DNA from: Populus alba
Taxonomy: Eukaryota; Streptophyta; Magnoliopsida; Malpighiales; Salicaceae
Direction: 5' to 3'
DNA: 64,000 nt
NCBI RefSeq assembly: GCF_005239225.2
Contig: NC_133294.1
Location: 20,535,631-20,599,630, forward strand
The notes under the pieces were generated by a model. That model saw only the letters and a program-made list of their open reading frames with translations. It was not told the origin of the DNA and searched no databases. The position numbers and the translations under genes are program-made. Positions 30,457-40,887 of the stretch are shown here, one piece after another (the first letter of the stretch is position 1; every line of letters starts with the position of its first letter).

Positions 30457-32027
30457 TTTGATACAGGAATGGAGGGAGTCTGGGACTGCTGGGAGGAAGG
30501 AAAGAAAAAGTTGATGCATGCAGTTCAATTGGAGGCTTCTCGCGCGGAGATGAAAGAGTTCTGGAGCTACATGATTGGGCCTTTCCTGAGCTAAACTTTC
30601 AGTGAGTTCAAAGAACATAATTTTAGGTGGCCCACTTACATGGGCTCTTAAGAGAAACCCATCATCACTGGCCCACGAAGAATTGAGTGCTTTTTTGTTT
30701 TTATCAAGAGTGCAGGGTATTTTGAAACCAACTTGTTCAGCAACAAACCTAAATTTCATCCTCAAAATATTATCAAGGCACGCCTTTCACATTATTCAAT
30801 ATATCTAAATAAATTTATTTTTTAATGTTAACTCTAATATTTTAAATTAAATGAAACATACTTTTTTAATCATTAAAACAACTTCTTTGTGTTTTTATAA
30901 TTATAATGTAATAAAAAAAATTAGATTTTAAATGAATTGTGACAATATTCTTTTCTTATTATATCCTTTGTGTTGCAATTTTAGAATTGGGTGTTTAAAC
31001 TTTAACAAAGTTATTAAACTTAATTGTATCCTAGTAGATTGATTTAGGATTCAAAAATGCTGTCAGAAAATTATTTGAATTTGACTTAATTGATCTAATC
31101 AAAACTTAGCTTAAGTTTTTATTTGTTTTTAAAAAATTAATATTAAAACAATGTTATTTTAATTGACACGGGTTAAACTGATTAACACATCCAGCTTGTA
31201 GCCCTAGGTTTAAGCTAGGTCATCAAGCTAGATCAAAATTATGATTTAAAGTTCAACTCTGTTGAAAGGTTTTTTGTTTTGTTTTTATTTCTTCATTATT
31301 TAACTATATGAAAATTAAGATTGTGTCTAGCTTATCAATAAAGTTGATGACTTTATTTTCAAAATTGGAGAATGATTTTTTTTATCTAACCATTCTAATT
31401 TTTTTTAGATTGGTGTATACATCAAGTGTGGTTTTGTTTTTGCATGATATTAAGGATGGGTCTCTCTTTATATTTTTTTATTTTTAAAAAAAAATTCTCT
31501 AGTCTGACTTTTGAGTCTTGATCTGATCCAAAGAGTTAATGCTAGCGTTCCTGGTAAGATATTGCTGGCTCCTTCCTTTTGGAGCCTTCATTCTCTAGAG
31601 TCTTCCCACTGATCACGTATTACAAGTTTTAACATTTTAATTACTTTGCTTTCTCTAATTATGTACTTGGAAATCAGTAATCTTTGGTAAATCGAACTTA
31701 TTAAAGAGTAAGTTACCATGCTTAAGTTAGCAAGATTATAAGAAAATAATTGAAGAGTAAAATCAATCTAATGTTGGAATTTGAGAGGGATGAAAGAAGA
31801 CCTCTTGAAAATCCTTGTCATGAAAATCCTTTTGATTACCTGATCAATAACATTCAACTAGAAGTAGTAGTGGATTATCGTTGTATACAAATTGAGAGGG
31901 GGGTAACATTCAATTGTGCTTAAATTTTTATTATAATTGAATAAAATAATGATTAAATCAAAGAACAATCTCTCTTACTTACAGTTCTACTGTCTATATG
32001 ATTTCTCTCATAAAGTGCTCACGCATC
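30457..32027. other. Spacer between PTPA and the first EXORDIUM-like gene
   Basis: The first 200 bp on the minus strand form the PTPA leader and promoter region. The remainder is AT-rich and no gene or clear repeat was recognised. Confidence 0.5.
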
Positions 32028-32990
32028 TCACGGTAGAGTGGAACAAGTTGAAGTTGAAGGATCAAATAAAGCAGGAAGCAAGTATTTCCTTCCGTTAACA
32101 CCGTGAGCATTATAGCTAGCACCAGTTGTGGAGTCCACTAACAAATCCCCGGCATAACCAGGATAGGCACCCTTGCCATAAACCCCAGGACAAGTAGATG
32201 CAGCCTCAAGAGGAGCCTCCTTTGGACCCTGAAAATAGCCATTTCCAAATGGGTTTGTTGCAGTCCCAGCCAAAAGACTAGCCAAATTGATTACCATCCC
32301 GTCAAGACCCACATCGTTGTTGGGTGCAACCAATGGAGGGTTCTGCGGCCCATAAATTGGCTGGTGCAATGGCCACGCACATTGACCGGGGCATTGAGTC
32401 TCAGAGTTGCCAACCCAAATGTAAGCAAATTTAGATATCTTGCGATTGATTCTTTTAGCGCTTAAAGAAGACCCATGAAGACCGCATTTGCTAGAGCAAA
32501 ACCCTTCAACAGCAACATCGGATGATGTCAGAACAACGTTAATCGCATCCTTTTGGCCGCCTTTTGATGCTAACTGCACAATTTGCTTGCCAGAGAGCGA
32601 TTTCCCCAACGAATACTTCTCGTCTAGGATTTGTGTTCCTAGTGAGAGAAGAGGAGGAGAGGTTTTCTTCGGTTTCACAAGGTTGAAATATTTCTCTGTA
32701 GCTTTCCACCACGTGGCAACAGAGGGTTGTGCTGTTATGAGTTTTCTAGAAGACAGAGAGTCAATAAAATCTGAGATAATGGCACGCTGAGATGGCCTGA
32801 ACTTGCCATACCAGATCAGGTTGACGGAAATTTGACCGGTAAGGAGAGGGCCGTTGTGGTATTGAAACAAAAAAGGTTCTTGGGTTTGATCTGACACGGA
32901 GAGTCTCCTTGCTGCTGAACTGAACCGATTAATAGAGATAAATAGCAGAAGTACTGGAAGAACAAAACGCGAGGAAACAAAAAAGACCAT
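32028..32990 (-). CDS. EXL: EXORDIUM-like (PHI-1 family) secreted protein, tandem copy 1
   Basis: A single-exon gene of 320 residues, the usual size for the phosphate-responsive-1/EXORDIUM family. Family members are extracellular proteins linked to brassinosteroid- and carbon-dependent cell expansion; their biochemical activity is unknown. Residues 1-26 form a hydrophobic signal peptide with likely cleavage near FSSA-ARR. Family blocks follow in order: [99 protein letters not shown] and [17 protein letters not shown]. Cysteines are conserved with copy 3. The start at 32990 is preferred over in-frame codons up to 33221, because only it places a signal peptide at the N terminus and lies downstream of a TATA box. 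It is one of three head-to-tail copies in 15 kb. Confidence 0.95.
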   Translation of the reverse strand: MVFFVSSRFVLPVLLLFISINRFSSAARRLSVSDQTQEPFLFQYHNGPLLTGQISVNLIWYGKFRPSQRAIISDFIDSLSSRKLITAQPSVATWWKATEKYFNLVKPKKTSPPLLSLGTQILDEKYSLGKSLSGKQIVQLASKGGQKDAINVVLTSSDVAVEGFCSSKCGLHGSSLSAKRINRKISKFAYIWVGNSETQCPGQCAWPLHQPIYGPQNPPLVAPNNDVGLDGMVINLASLLAGTATNPFGNGYFQGPKEAPLEAASTCPGVYGKGAYPGYAGDLLVDSTTGASYNAHGVNGRKYLLPALFDPSTSTCSTLP

Positions 32991-33100
32991 GATTAAATTG
33001 ATAATTTCAAGTAAACAAAGCCAAAAAGCAGTTGATGGGAGAGAGAATCTATAGAATTTTTGTAAAGATTGGAGTGGAGAGAAATCAAAGAGGAGATGGG

Positions 33101-33109
33101 TATATATAG
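33101..33109 (-). promoter_or_regulatory. TATA box of EXORDIUM-like copy 1
   Basis: CTATATATA on the minus strand lies about 111 bp before the start codon, giving a predicted leader of about 80 nt. Assigned by motif and position. Confidence 0.6.
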
Positions 33110-34097
33110 TCTCAAGAAGTGATGAAATTTTGGGGAGGGAAGCTACGCGGAGAGGGTGCGGATTGGAAGCTGTGAGTGGCGTCATGACAGATAAATAGCG
33201 TGTTGTTCCTTTGATAGTCAAATGTGCGCGCGGCTACTATCGTTCTCAACAGAGTCAATCGTTAACGTTACACGATTACAGTTCTTGGCCAGCTAAGAGG
33301 AATAAAGACCAGAAGGCATGCTTGCTAATAAACTAAAAGGCACCAGCCTTTTACTCTGCTCTGTGAGGAAATGCACGGCTCATTAGCACAATTTTTTTTT
33401 TCGCTTTTTTGTTATTTGGTTCTTTTGCATTTGATTAATTTGAAACTGTAATTGATTATTTGTTTAGTTTAACTTTGTTTCAGCTACTTGTGGCGGTGTA
33501 GGACAAAAAAACCAACTCTCGGATGATTTTTAATTTTAAAAAGATAAATTAAATTGAATTGAATTGAAAGAATTAAAGCAATGAGGACTTAATTTTTAAA
33601 AAAATTAACAAGTATTGATCAGTTTTTTCCTTTTGTTTTTTTGCAAATATCAGGTATTGAATTGCATCGTCGAGAGAAATATTTAAATTTTTGTATCTCT
33701 CGGTTATTTTTTTGTTGTTGTCTAAATATAAGGTCCCGATGAAAACTTTTGACACACGGTTGATTTGATGTTGTATTAGTTTTCAACATAACCTCTTGAA
33801 TTTTAATGATCACCCAGAGTTTTATCAATTGCTTGGATAAAAAATTAACGTCCAAGGCGAGCCCAATCCAATTATATTATGGGATGAAAAAAGAGAGGAA
33901 GTAATCTCTTGTTTTTTCTTGTATAATTTGGAGAGATTTTATAGCGTGCTTTTTATCGAGAATTCAAAACAATATCCTTGATTCCTAGACACTAGAAACT
34001 CTGTGGTAATTCTAATAATTTTCTAATAAATATAATGCTCGTGCTAATATTTTAATTCTGTAAGTTGTTAATAATGTAACCAAAGTGAGATTTTTTG
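33110..34097. other. Upstream region of EXORDIUM-like copy 1
   Basis: Promoter-proximal sequence followed by AT-rich spacer. No further gene or repeat is recognised before the TTTTG target site at 34093-34097. Confidence 0.5.
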
Positions 34098-34726
34098 TGT
34101 AACAACCCGGCTTTACAAGCCCAAAACACAGTAAATTTTTTTTTTTTTTTATATATATGCATTCAATCCACATGGTGCCGGCAATCAATGGATCTAAATC
34201 CTCACATCATCAAAATACAATCCATACAATCAACATTTCATTTCAAAGTGAAACTTACACAAACACGTAATATTAAGGTTGCTTGATTTGAAGTTCGTAT
34301 TAAAAATATATACATAGACATGAGTTTGCAGTCTTAACCTACTAATAGTCATCACAATTTTAACAAAAAGAATCTAATAAAAGTTATACATTCAGTACAT
34401 TGATCCCTACAAAATACATTGTGATTTAAAATACATCTACATAATTCCTTGCAAAAGTAGGTTCCCGTGTATCGGGTTTCCTAGGCATCTCGTTGGTGTG
34501 AAGTCCCTGCAGCAGTACAAACATTTAAGAGAATGCAAACACTTAATAATAATAAGGATGATAACTAACGGTTTGGCAATTATGTAAAGCATTAACAATT
34601 ATAATTTATTCATGTATTTGCTATAACAACAAGTAGTACATATAGATACACAAGTTTTCGGATGCCATTCGCCAAAACTAGTCATTCATTTGTGTCGGCC
34701 ATCCATCCGGATTCCATGATGAAAGT

Positions 34727-35085
34727 TGCGTCGCTGTCGATCCCAAAATCGGCAGCAGAAACTGCATGGCTGCCGATCAAGGAATCGGCAGCGAAAACTG
34801 TGTCGCTGCCGATCCAGAATCGGCAGCGCAATCTGCGTCGCTGCCAATTTCTGTATTGGCAGCGGAATCTGCGTCGCTGCCGATCCAGAATCGGCAGCGC
34901 AATCTGCGTTGCTGCCGATTTCTGTATCGGCAACGAAAACTGGGTCGCTGCCGATTTCTGTATCGGCAACGAAAACTGGGTCGCTGCCGATTTCTGTATC
35001 GGCAGTGAATACAGTGTCGCTGCCGATCCAGAATCGGCAGCAGAAACTGCGTCGCTGCCGATTTCTGCATCGGCAGCGGAGTCCC
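34727..35085. repeat. 36-bp palindromic minisatellite, array A (~10 units)
   Basis: The unit alternates CGGCAGCGA and TCGCTGCCG arms. They are separated by an 8-nt segment (AAACTGCG type) on one side and a ~10-nt segment (ATTTCTGCAT or ATCCAGAAT type) on the other. Each unit can fold as a 9-bp-stem hairpin, and neighbouring arms can also pair in the alternative register. Units differ by scattered substitutions. The array sits inside a copy of the 48-bp repeat: a diverged CGGCCATCC block precedes it at about 34692. Confidence 0.9.
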
Positions 35086-35090
35086 TCTTT

Positions 35091-35438
35091 TATCCCGGCC
35101 ATCCATCCATTTGGATGCCATTAGCTGAAGCTAATCAGTCCTTCATCCCGGCCATCCATTCGGACGCCATTAGCCAAAGCTAATCATTCTTTGTCCCGGC
35201 CATCCGTTTGGATGCCATTAGCCGAAGCTAATCAATCCTTCATCCCGGCCATCCATTCGGACGCCATTAGCTCAAGCTAATCATTCTTTGTCCCGGCCAT
35301 CCGTTTGGATGCCATTAGCCGAAGCTAATCAATCTTTCATCCCGGCCATCTGTTTGGATGCCATTAGCCAAAGCTAATCACTCTTTTGTCCCGGCCATCC
35401 ATTCGGATGCCATTAGCCGAAGCTAATCAATCTTTAAT
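35091..35438. repeat. ~48-bp minisatellite, array B (~7 units)
   Basis: Each unit runs CCCGGCCATCCATTCGGATG, then CCATTAGCCGAAGCTAATCA, then a short T-rich spacer. It contains a near-perfect inverted repeat, ATTAGC-CGAA-GCTAAT, and a second short one around ATCC...GGAT. Copies are 85-95 per cent alike by eye. Confidence 0.9.
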
Positions 35439-35775
35439 CAACATTTAAGCGTTCAACAATCTAATATCATTTCTAACAATATGATAGTACTCAAGTTAAA
35501 ATATTTCAAGATTCAACGTAAGAAAAAAGAAGGTGCAAGTCACCTACCTGCTCCACCTGTGGGTCGTTCCTGTCTTGATGATGGTCCAATCCCGACCGCA
35601 CCACCTAAGACATCAATGGTCACAAATCAGCACAGTTGTATTTATTTTATTTTTTAATCATATTCATCATCACACTTATTTCAAGAGTTCATATTCAAGT
35701 GTTCCATATTTTACACCATCATATCATGAAATTGTTACTAGCATTTAAATCATTCCTGCCTAGGAGGCTTAGAGT

Positions 35776-37590
35776 AGGAATCAGCAGCGAGAACTGGTTC
35801 GCTGCGGGCTGCCCAATTCGGCAGCGAGAACTGGTTCGCTGCAGGCTGCCAGTTCGGCAGCGACAACTGTTTCGCTTCTGGCAGCCCGTTCGGCAGCGAA
35901 AACTGCATCGCTGTTGGTGCCACAGTTTCGCTGCACAACGCACAACTCGGCAGCGAATATCAATTCGCTGCAGGAAGTTCAGTTTCGGCAGCGAAACAGA
36001 ATTTCGCTGCACAACACACAATGCGGCAACGAATATCAATTCGCTGCACAACACACAATGCGGCAGCGAATATCAATTCGCTGCAGGAGGTTCAGTCGCC
36101 GCAGCGAAACAGAATTTTGCTGCACAATACACAAATCGGCAGCGAATATCGATTCGCTGCAGGAGGTTCGGTTTCGGCAGCGAAACAGAATTTCACTGCA
36201 GGAGGTTCAGTTGCGGCAGCGAAACAGAATTTCGCTGCGCAACACACAAATCGGCAGCAAATATCGATTCGCTGCAGGAGGTTCGGTTTCGGCAGCGAAA
36301 CAGAATTTCGCTGCGCAACACACTATTCGGCAGCGAATATCAATTCGCTGCAGGAGGTTCAGTCGCGGTAGCGAAACAGAGTTTCGCTGCACAATACACA
36401 AATCGGCAGCGAATATTGATTCGCTGCAGGAGGTTCGGTTTCGGCAGCGAAATAGAATTTCGCTGCAGGAGGTTCAGTTGCGGAAGCGAAACAGAATTTC
36501 GCTGCGCAACACACAAATCAGCAACAAATATCGATTCGCTGCAGGAGGTTCGATTTCGGCAGCGAAACAGAATTTCGCTGCGCAACACACTATTCGGCAG
36601 TGAATATCAATTCGCTGCAGGAGGTTCAGTCGCGGCAGCGAAACAGAGTTTCGCTGCACAATACACAAATCGGCAGCGAATATCGATTCGCTGCAGGAGG
36701 TTCGGTTTCGGCAGCGAAACAGAATTTCGCTGCAAGAGGTTCAGTTGCGGCAGCGAAACAGAATTTCGCTGCGCAAGACACAAATCGGCAGCGAATATCG
36801 ATTCGCTGCAGGAGGTTCGGTTGCGGCAGCGAAACAGAATTTCGCTGCGCAACACACAATTTGGCAGCGATTATCAATTCGCTGCAGGAGGTTCGGTTTC
36901 GGCAGCGAAACAGAATTTCGTTGTAGGAGGTTCAGTTGCGGCAGCGAAACAGAATTTCGCTGCGCAATACACAAATCGGCAGCGAATATCGATTCGCTGC
37001 AGGAGGTTCGGTTGCGGCAGCGAAACAGAATTTCGCTGCGCAAGACACAAATCGGCAGCGAATATCGATTCGCTGTAGAAGGTTCGGTTGCGGCAGCGAA
37101 ACAGAATTTCGCTGCGCAACACACAATTCGGCAGGGAATATCAATTCGCTGCAGGAGGTTCGGTTTCGGCAGCGAAACAGAATTTCACTGCGCAACACAC
37201 AATTCGGCAGCGAATATCAATTCACTGCAGGAGGTTCGGTCGCGGCAGCGAAACAGAATTTCGCTGTGCAACACACAATTCGGCAGCGAATATCAATTCA
37301 CTGCAGGAGGTTCGGTCGCGGCAGCGAAACAGAATTTCGCTGTGCAACACACAATTCGGCAGCGAATATCAATTCACTGCAGGAGGTTCGGTCGCGGCAG
37401 AGAAACAGAATTTCGCTGTGCAACACACAATTCGGCAGCGAATATCAATTCGCTGCAGGAGGTTCAGTCGCGGCAGCGAAACAGAATTTTGCTGCGCAAC
37501 ACACAAATCGGCAGTGAATATCGATTCGCTGCAGGAGGTTCGGTTGCGGTAGCGAAACAGAATTTCGCTGCGCAACACACAATTCGGAAC
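35776..37590. repeat. 38/76-bp hairpin minisatellite, array C (over 40 hairpin motifs)
   Basis: The main 76-bp unit has two hairpins. One is GCAGCGAAT-ATCA-ATTCGCTGC (9-bp stem, 4-nt loop). The other is GCAGCGAAA-CAGAA-TTTCGCTGC (9-bp stem, 5-nt loop). They are joined by AGGAGGTTCGGTTTCG and GCAACACACAATTCG type spacers. Some units carry an extra half-unit of about 37 bp. Because 76 is not a multiple of three and the unit lacks stop codons, long open frames run through all frames on both strands, including one of 480 codons; these are by-products, not genes. The first units (to about 35940) are more diverged. Confidence 0.93.
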
Positions 37591-37614
37591 CATCAATTTC
37601 AGCACATAGTTCTT

Positions 37615-37870
37615 CAACAAAAATTCCAGCAACAACATCACAGCAGAACACATTAAATTTCAGCAACAACATCACAGCAAAACACATTAATTTCAGCAAC
37701 AATTATCACAGAAAAACCCATTAATTTCAGCAACAATCATCACAGCATAACATATTAATTCCAACAGCAACATCACAGCAGAAAACATTAAATTTCAGCA
37801 ACAACCATCACAGAAAAACACATTAATTCCAACAGAAAGCATTAAATTTCAGCAGAACACACACACACAT
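37615..37870. repeat. ~34-bp minisatellite, array D (~7 units)
   Basis: Units of the type TTTCAGCAACAACATCACAG followed by CAGAACACATTAAA are repeated head to tail with substitutions and one short unit. Unlike arrays A, B, C and E they show no strong self-complementarity. They directly follow array C. Confidence 0.85.
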
Positions 37871-38365
37871 GCATGCTGGCCTACCCCATAGTTAAAGCCA
37901 GCCTTCTACCATAATTGTTAGATGTTCTGAAATTGACTTTATTTCACTTCTGTTTGCTAGTTCTCCTAGTTAATTTCAGTTTCCCTCATAGCTAGCTTAG
38001 GTCTTAGATCAATTTTTCTTAGGGTTTTTCTTCTTCATTTTCGTTTTTGATCTTAAGGGGGAGAGGAAAGGGAGTTTCATGACCCATACCTCCTTAATTT
38101 AACTAAGTTTGAGGAAGGTTTGACACTATTCTTTTATCTTCAGCTGCTGGTTCTCCTCATTCTTCTTCCTCTCACGTTTTCCAGCTCTCTTTTTCCTCTC
38201 CTCTATGCAGCTGCCCACTCCTCTCTCAAGATCTCATCTTTCCCTCACAAGCTCACAAGTTAATCTCTACTAGTTTGATTCACGTTTCTGTTGTGAAAAG
38301 GGAAGGGAAGAATGCATGCAGCTGCTGGTTTGGGAAGAAGATGGGTCATTCTCTCTCCCCTCTTT

Positions 38366-38374
38366 GTATTTATA
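38366..38374 (-). promoter_or_regulatory. Possible TATA box of the candidate LTR
   Basis: TATAAATAC on the minus strand (GTATTTATA on the plus strand) stands next to a pyrimidine-rich plus-strand tract. It is the best core-promoter candidate in the element, but the strand it serves is undecided. Confidence 0.3.
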
Positions 38375-38489
38375 CTACCCATCAAATGAAATGGGTTGTT
38401 TGGGGGTTGGGTTAGGTGTATCCTTATCCTTGTTTGGTTTATCTAAAACCAGTTTTACCCCTCCCTCCCAGCTCTGCATCACTGCTGAT

Positions 38490-38805
38490 TGAGAAATCGG
38501 CAGCGAAAACTGCATCGCTGCCGAATTCTGCATCGGCAGCGAAAACTGCGTCGCTGCCGATTTCTGCATCGGCAGCGAAATCCGCGTCGCTGCCAAATTC
38601 AGAATCGGCAGCGAAATCCGCGTCGCTGCCAAATCCAGAATTGGCAGCGGAAACTGCGTCGCTGCCGATTTCTGCATCGGCAGCGAAAACTGCGTCGCTG
38701 CCGATTTCTGCATCGACAGCGAAACTGCGCTGCTGCCAAATCCAGAATCGGCAGCGAAAACTGTGTCGCTGCCGATTTCTGCATCGGCAGCGAAAACTGT
38801 ATTCA
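38490..38805. repeat. 36-bp palindromic minisatellite, array E (~9 units)
   Basis: Same family as array A: CGGCAGCGA/TCGCTGCCG arms with AAACTGCG and ATTCTGCAT type linkers. Arrays A and E bracket array C inside one element, so the family has expanded at separate sites. A (CT)n run follows at 38812-38832. Confidence 0.9.
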
Positions 38806-38868
38806 TCATCATCTCTCTCTCTCTCTCTCTCTAAATATATATATTTTCATTTGGGTGTTTACATTTTG

Positions 38869-39074
38869 GGTGCTCAACAATAGTTATTTACAGTATGGTT
38901 AAATATTTCCCAACAATTTATAACACAAAGTAAATAAAATTTCTGCATATATTCATCGTTTGATGACACATGTAATCAATAATATATACACACACACACA
39001 GAACTAAAGAATTTGTTCTACATAATTTCTGTACTAACGTGCAATCACGTCAAACGATCTTTTAATCACACCAA
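38869..39074. other. Short spacer 3' of the EXORDIUM-like pseudogene
   Basis: AT-rich with a (CA)n run near 38988-38999. Nothing else was recognised. Confidence 0.5.
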
Positions 39075-39272
39075 TTAAGCACCAGTCGATGTTGAGGGGT
39101 CAAACATAGCAGGAAGCAAGTATTTCCTGCCATTGACACCATGTGCTTTATAGCTAGCACCAGTTGCTGACTCTACCAAAAGCACAACCTGGATAGGATC
39201 CTTTGCCATAAACCCCAGGACAGCCTGATGCAGCGTCCAGTGGTGCTTCTTTAGGACCTTTGAAGTTGGAAG

Positions 39273-39601
39273 TGATAGACAGTGATATTTATATATAAAT
39301 GAAACAGGGATGAAGAAGGAGCAGAGAGTAGAAAGGAAGAAGAACATAAAATGAATCTGTTATACAGAGAAGCAGAAGATGAAATTCATCCACTGTTATA
39401 CTATTACTTTTGCTTTAAGTGTTTACATTACTCACCCTCAGTTTATATATGCAGTATTGGAAAGATACCATACGGGGAATGTTCACTCAATATAATGCTA
39501 ACAGATTCTCTTTTCTAACAAACAATACTAACAGCATTCTAACAATATTAATTGCTAATCTTCTGACACTTGGCATCATTAGGACCGTTGATATCTTTAC
39601 A
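39273..39601 (-). repeat. 3' LTR
   Basis: 329 bp, TG...CA in minus orientation. Nearly identical to 40560-40887. Confidence 0.95.
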
Positions 39602-39612
39602 TGCCCTCTCAA

Positions 39613-39843
39613 TCACAGGCTGGGAGGAGCCAAGCATGAGATTGGAGCAATGATGCTGAAACAAAGAAATGGAAAGACCTTGGGTGAGGATATATCAGTA
39701 GAGGAGACATGTTGGACCAGTAAATCATCTGTGATAACCCGTTCCCTAACAAAATGATAATCGATCTGGAGATGTTTCATCCTGGAATGGAACACTGGAT
39801 TGGAAGCAAGGGAGATAGCAGAGATATTTTGAAAAGCTAGCAA
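39613..39843 (-). pseudogene. Copia RNase H C-terminal remnant
   Basis: A 76-residue open frame on the minus strand includes [20 protein letters not shown] and [18 protein letters not shown]. This is the conserved block near the end of Ty1/Copia polyproteins that normally runs into a LADIFTK motif. The frame breaks after SSTD, so it is a remnant. Confidence 0.85.
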
Positions 39844-40547
39844 GAATCGTCACAGAGAGGAACAGAGAAGTGAATAGAATTAGAGGGAGATACTGCAATA
39901 GAGATGAAGAAAAGTAGAGAATAGAGATGAAGAGAAGTAGAGAGGAATTCTGCAGTGTAGAGGAAGAAGAAAACGTTTATGTGTATATTCTCTTATTAGA
40001 GTTGAACAATCTGAAGTTGAGAAGTAGTCGCTATTTTTAGAGTGCAGGAGATAGAAAAGAAGAGAATCAAAGATTGAGAAGGAAGAATCTTGCAGAAAGT
40101 TGAAGATTTGAAGAAGAAGTGTCAGTTTGACGATATATCAAACAGATAATAGACACACCAGCGAACACAGAAGAATTTCATGAATAAGATGAGAAAGAAG
40201 CCAGAATCAGAAACAAGAGTAAAAAAAAATAAAAATCATAGAGTGCAGAAGTCTCTCCAGGTTTCCCTTTCTTTCTGCTGAAAGAGAAGCAACAGAGTCT
40301 CAAATTGATTTCAGCAGGTGCACGCAGTAACACTAAGATCTTGAAGAGGTCATGGCCAAGCATCATCCTGATTTGATTATGTGCCGGAAGTAGCCATGAA
40401 TTGCTATTGGATGCCTTTGTGAGAAGTGTGATGGAAAATGTGTAATCTGCAATTCCTATATACATCCTGGCACACTTGTGCGAGTTTGTGATGAGTGCAA
40501 CTACGGATCCTTCCAAGGTTGGTGTGTTATTTGAGGAGGAGTGGGAA

Positions 40548-40559
40548 GCTCTGATACCA
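40548..40559 (-). other. Primer-binding site of the LTR element
   Basis: TGGTATCAGAGC on the minus strand abuts the 5' LTR with no gap. It is complementary to the 3' end of plant initiator-Met tRNA, the standard Copia primer. Confidence 0.9.
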
Positions 40560-40887
40560 TGATAGACAGTGATATTTATATATAAATGAAACAGAGATGA
40601 AGAAGGAGCATAGGGTAGAAAGGAAGAAGAACATAAAATGAATCTGTTATACAGAGAAGCAGAAGATGAAATTCATGCACTGTTATACTATTACTTTTGC
40701 TTAAGTGTTTACATTACTCACCCTCAGTTTATATATGCAGTATTGGAAAGATACCATACGGGGAATGTTCACTCAATATAATGCTAACAGATTCTCTTTT
40801 CTAACAAACAATACTAACAGCATTCTAACAATATTAATTGTTAATCTTCTGACACTTGGCATCATTAGGACCGTTGATATTTTTACA
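40560..40887 (-). repeat. 5' LTR
   Basis: 328 bp. It opens with TGTAAAAATATC at 40887 on the minus strand and ends at the primer-binding site. Confidence 0.95.

Larger units (their letters stand above)
34098..38863. mobile_element. Candidate giant solo LTR (4766 bp) filled with hairpin minisatellites
   Basis: The unit begins TGTAACAACCC and ends GGGTGTTTACA, so it has TG...CA termini in a short imperfect inverted repeat, as LTRs do. The five bases on each side are identical (TTTTG at 34093-34097 and 38864-38868), fitting a 5-bp target-site duplication, although the left copy sits in a T run and is weak evidence alone. No primer-binding site, polypurine tract or protein domain lies next to either end, so a solo LTR from recombination between two LTRs is the simplest reading. 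The TGTAAC(A)CCC terminus is common in plant Gypsy LTRs. The interior is almost wholly tandem arrays (34.7-35.4, 35.8-37.9, 38.5-38.8 kb). Orientation is undecided because a TATA-like motif at 38366-38374 reads reasonably on either strand. It could instead be a non-LTR satellite-bearing insertion. Confidence 0.55.
39273..40887 (-). mobile_element. Non-autonomous Copia-type LTR retrotransposon inside the EXORDIUM-like pseudogene
   Basis: Two direct repeats of 329 and 328 bp (39273-39601 and 40560-40887) bracket 958 bp. They differ by about six substitutions and one 1-bp indel. On the minus strand each LTR starts TG (TGTAAA) and ends CA (TCTATCA). The 5' LTR is followed at once by TGGTATCAGAGC, the initiator-Met tRNA primer-binding site. 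A purine-rich GAGAGGG lies just before the 3' LTR. The host repeat GGAAG flanks both ends (39268-39272 and 40888-40892). Inside, only a Copia RNase H tail remains near the 3' LTR ([19 protein letters not shown]), plus unrecognised leader sequence. Most of gag-pol is gone, so movement would have needed a helper element. The high LTR identity indicates a recent insertion. Confidence 0.95.

Noticed and set aside
30457..30765. N-terminal extension of PTPA by 103 codons
   Set aside because: The extension starts at a non-ATG codon or later Met codons without PTPA similarity, and the length with start MEKPQD already matches the family.
32991..33221. N-terminal extension of EXORDIUM-like copy 1 by 77 codons
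   Set aside because: It would bury the signal peptide, crosses the TATA box, and is absent from copy 3 and the family.
35636..37078. A 480-codon open frame, and overlapping frames on both strands, across array C
   Set aside because: They arise because the 76-bp unit lacks stops and shifts frame every copy. The translation is a shuffled repeat of the same sequence in three frames, with no stable protein repeat or start context.
34727..38805. Regularly spaced palindromic repeats resembling a CRISPR array
   Set aside because: The sequence between palindromes is itself repeated rather than unique, there are no cas genes, and the DNA is a plant nuclear genome.
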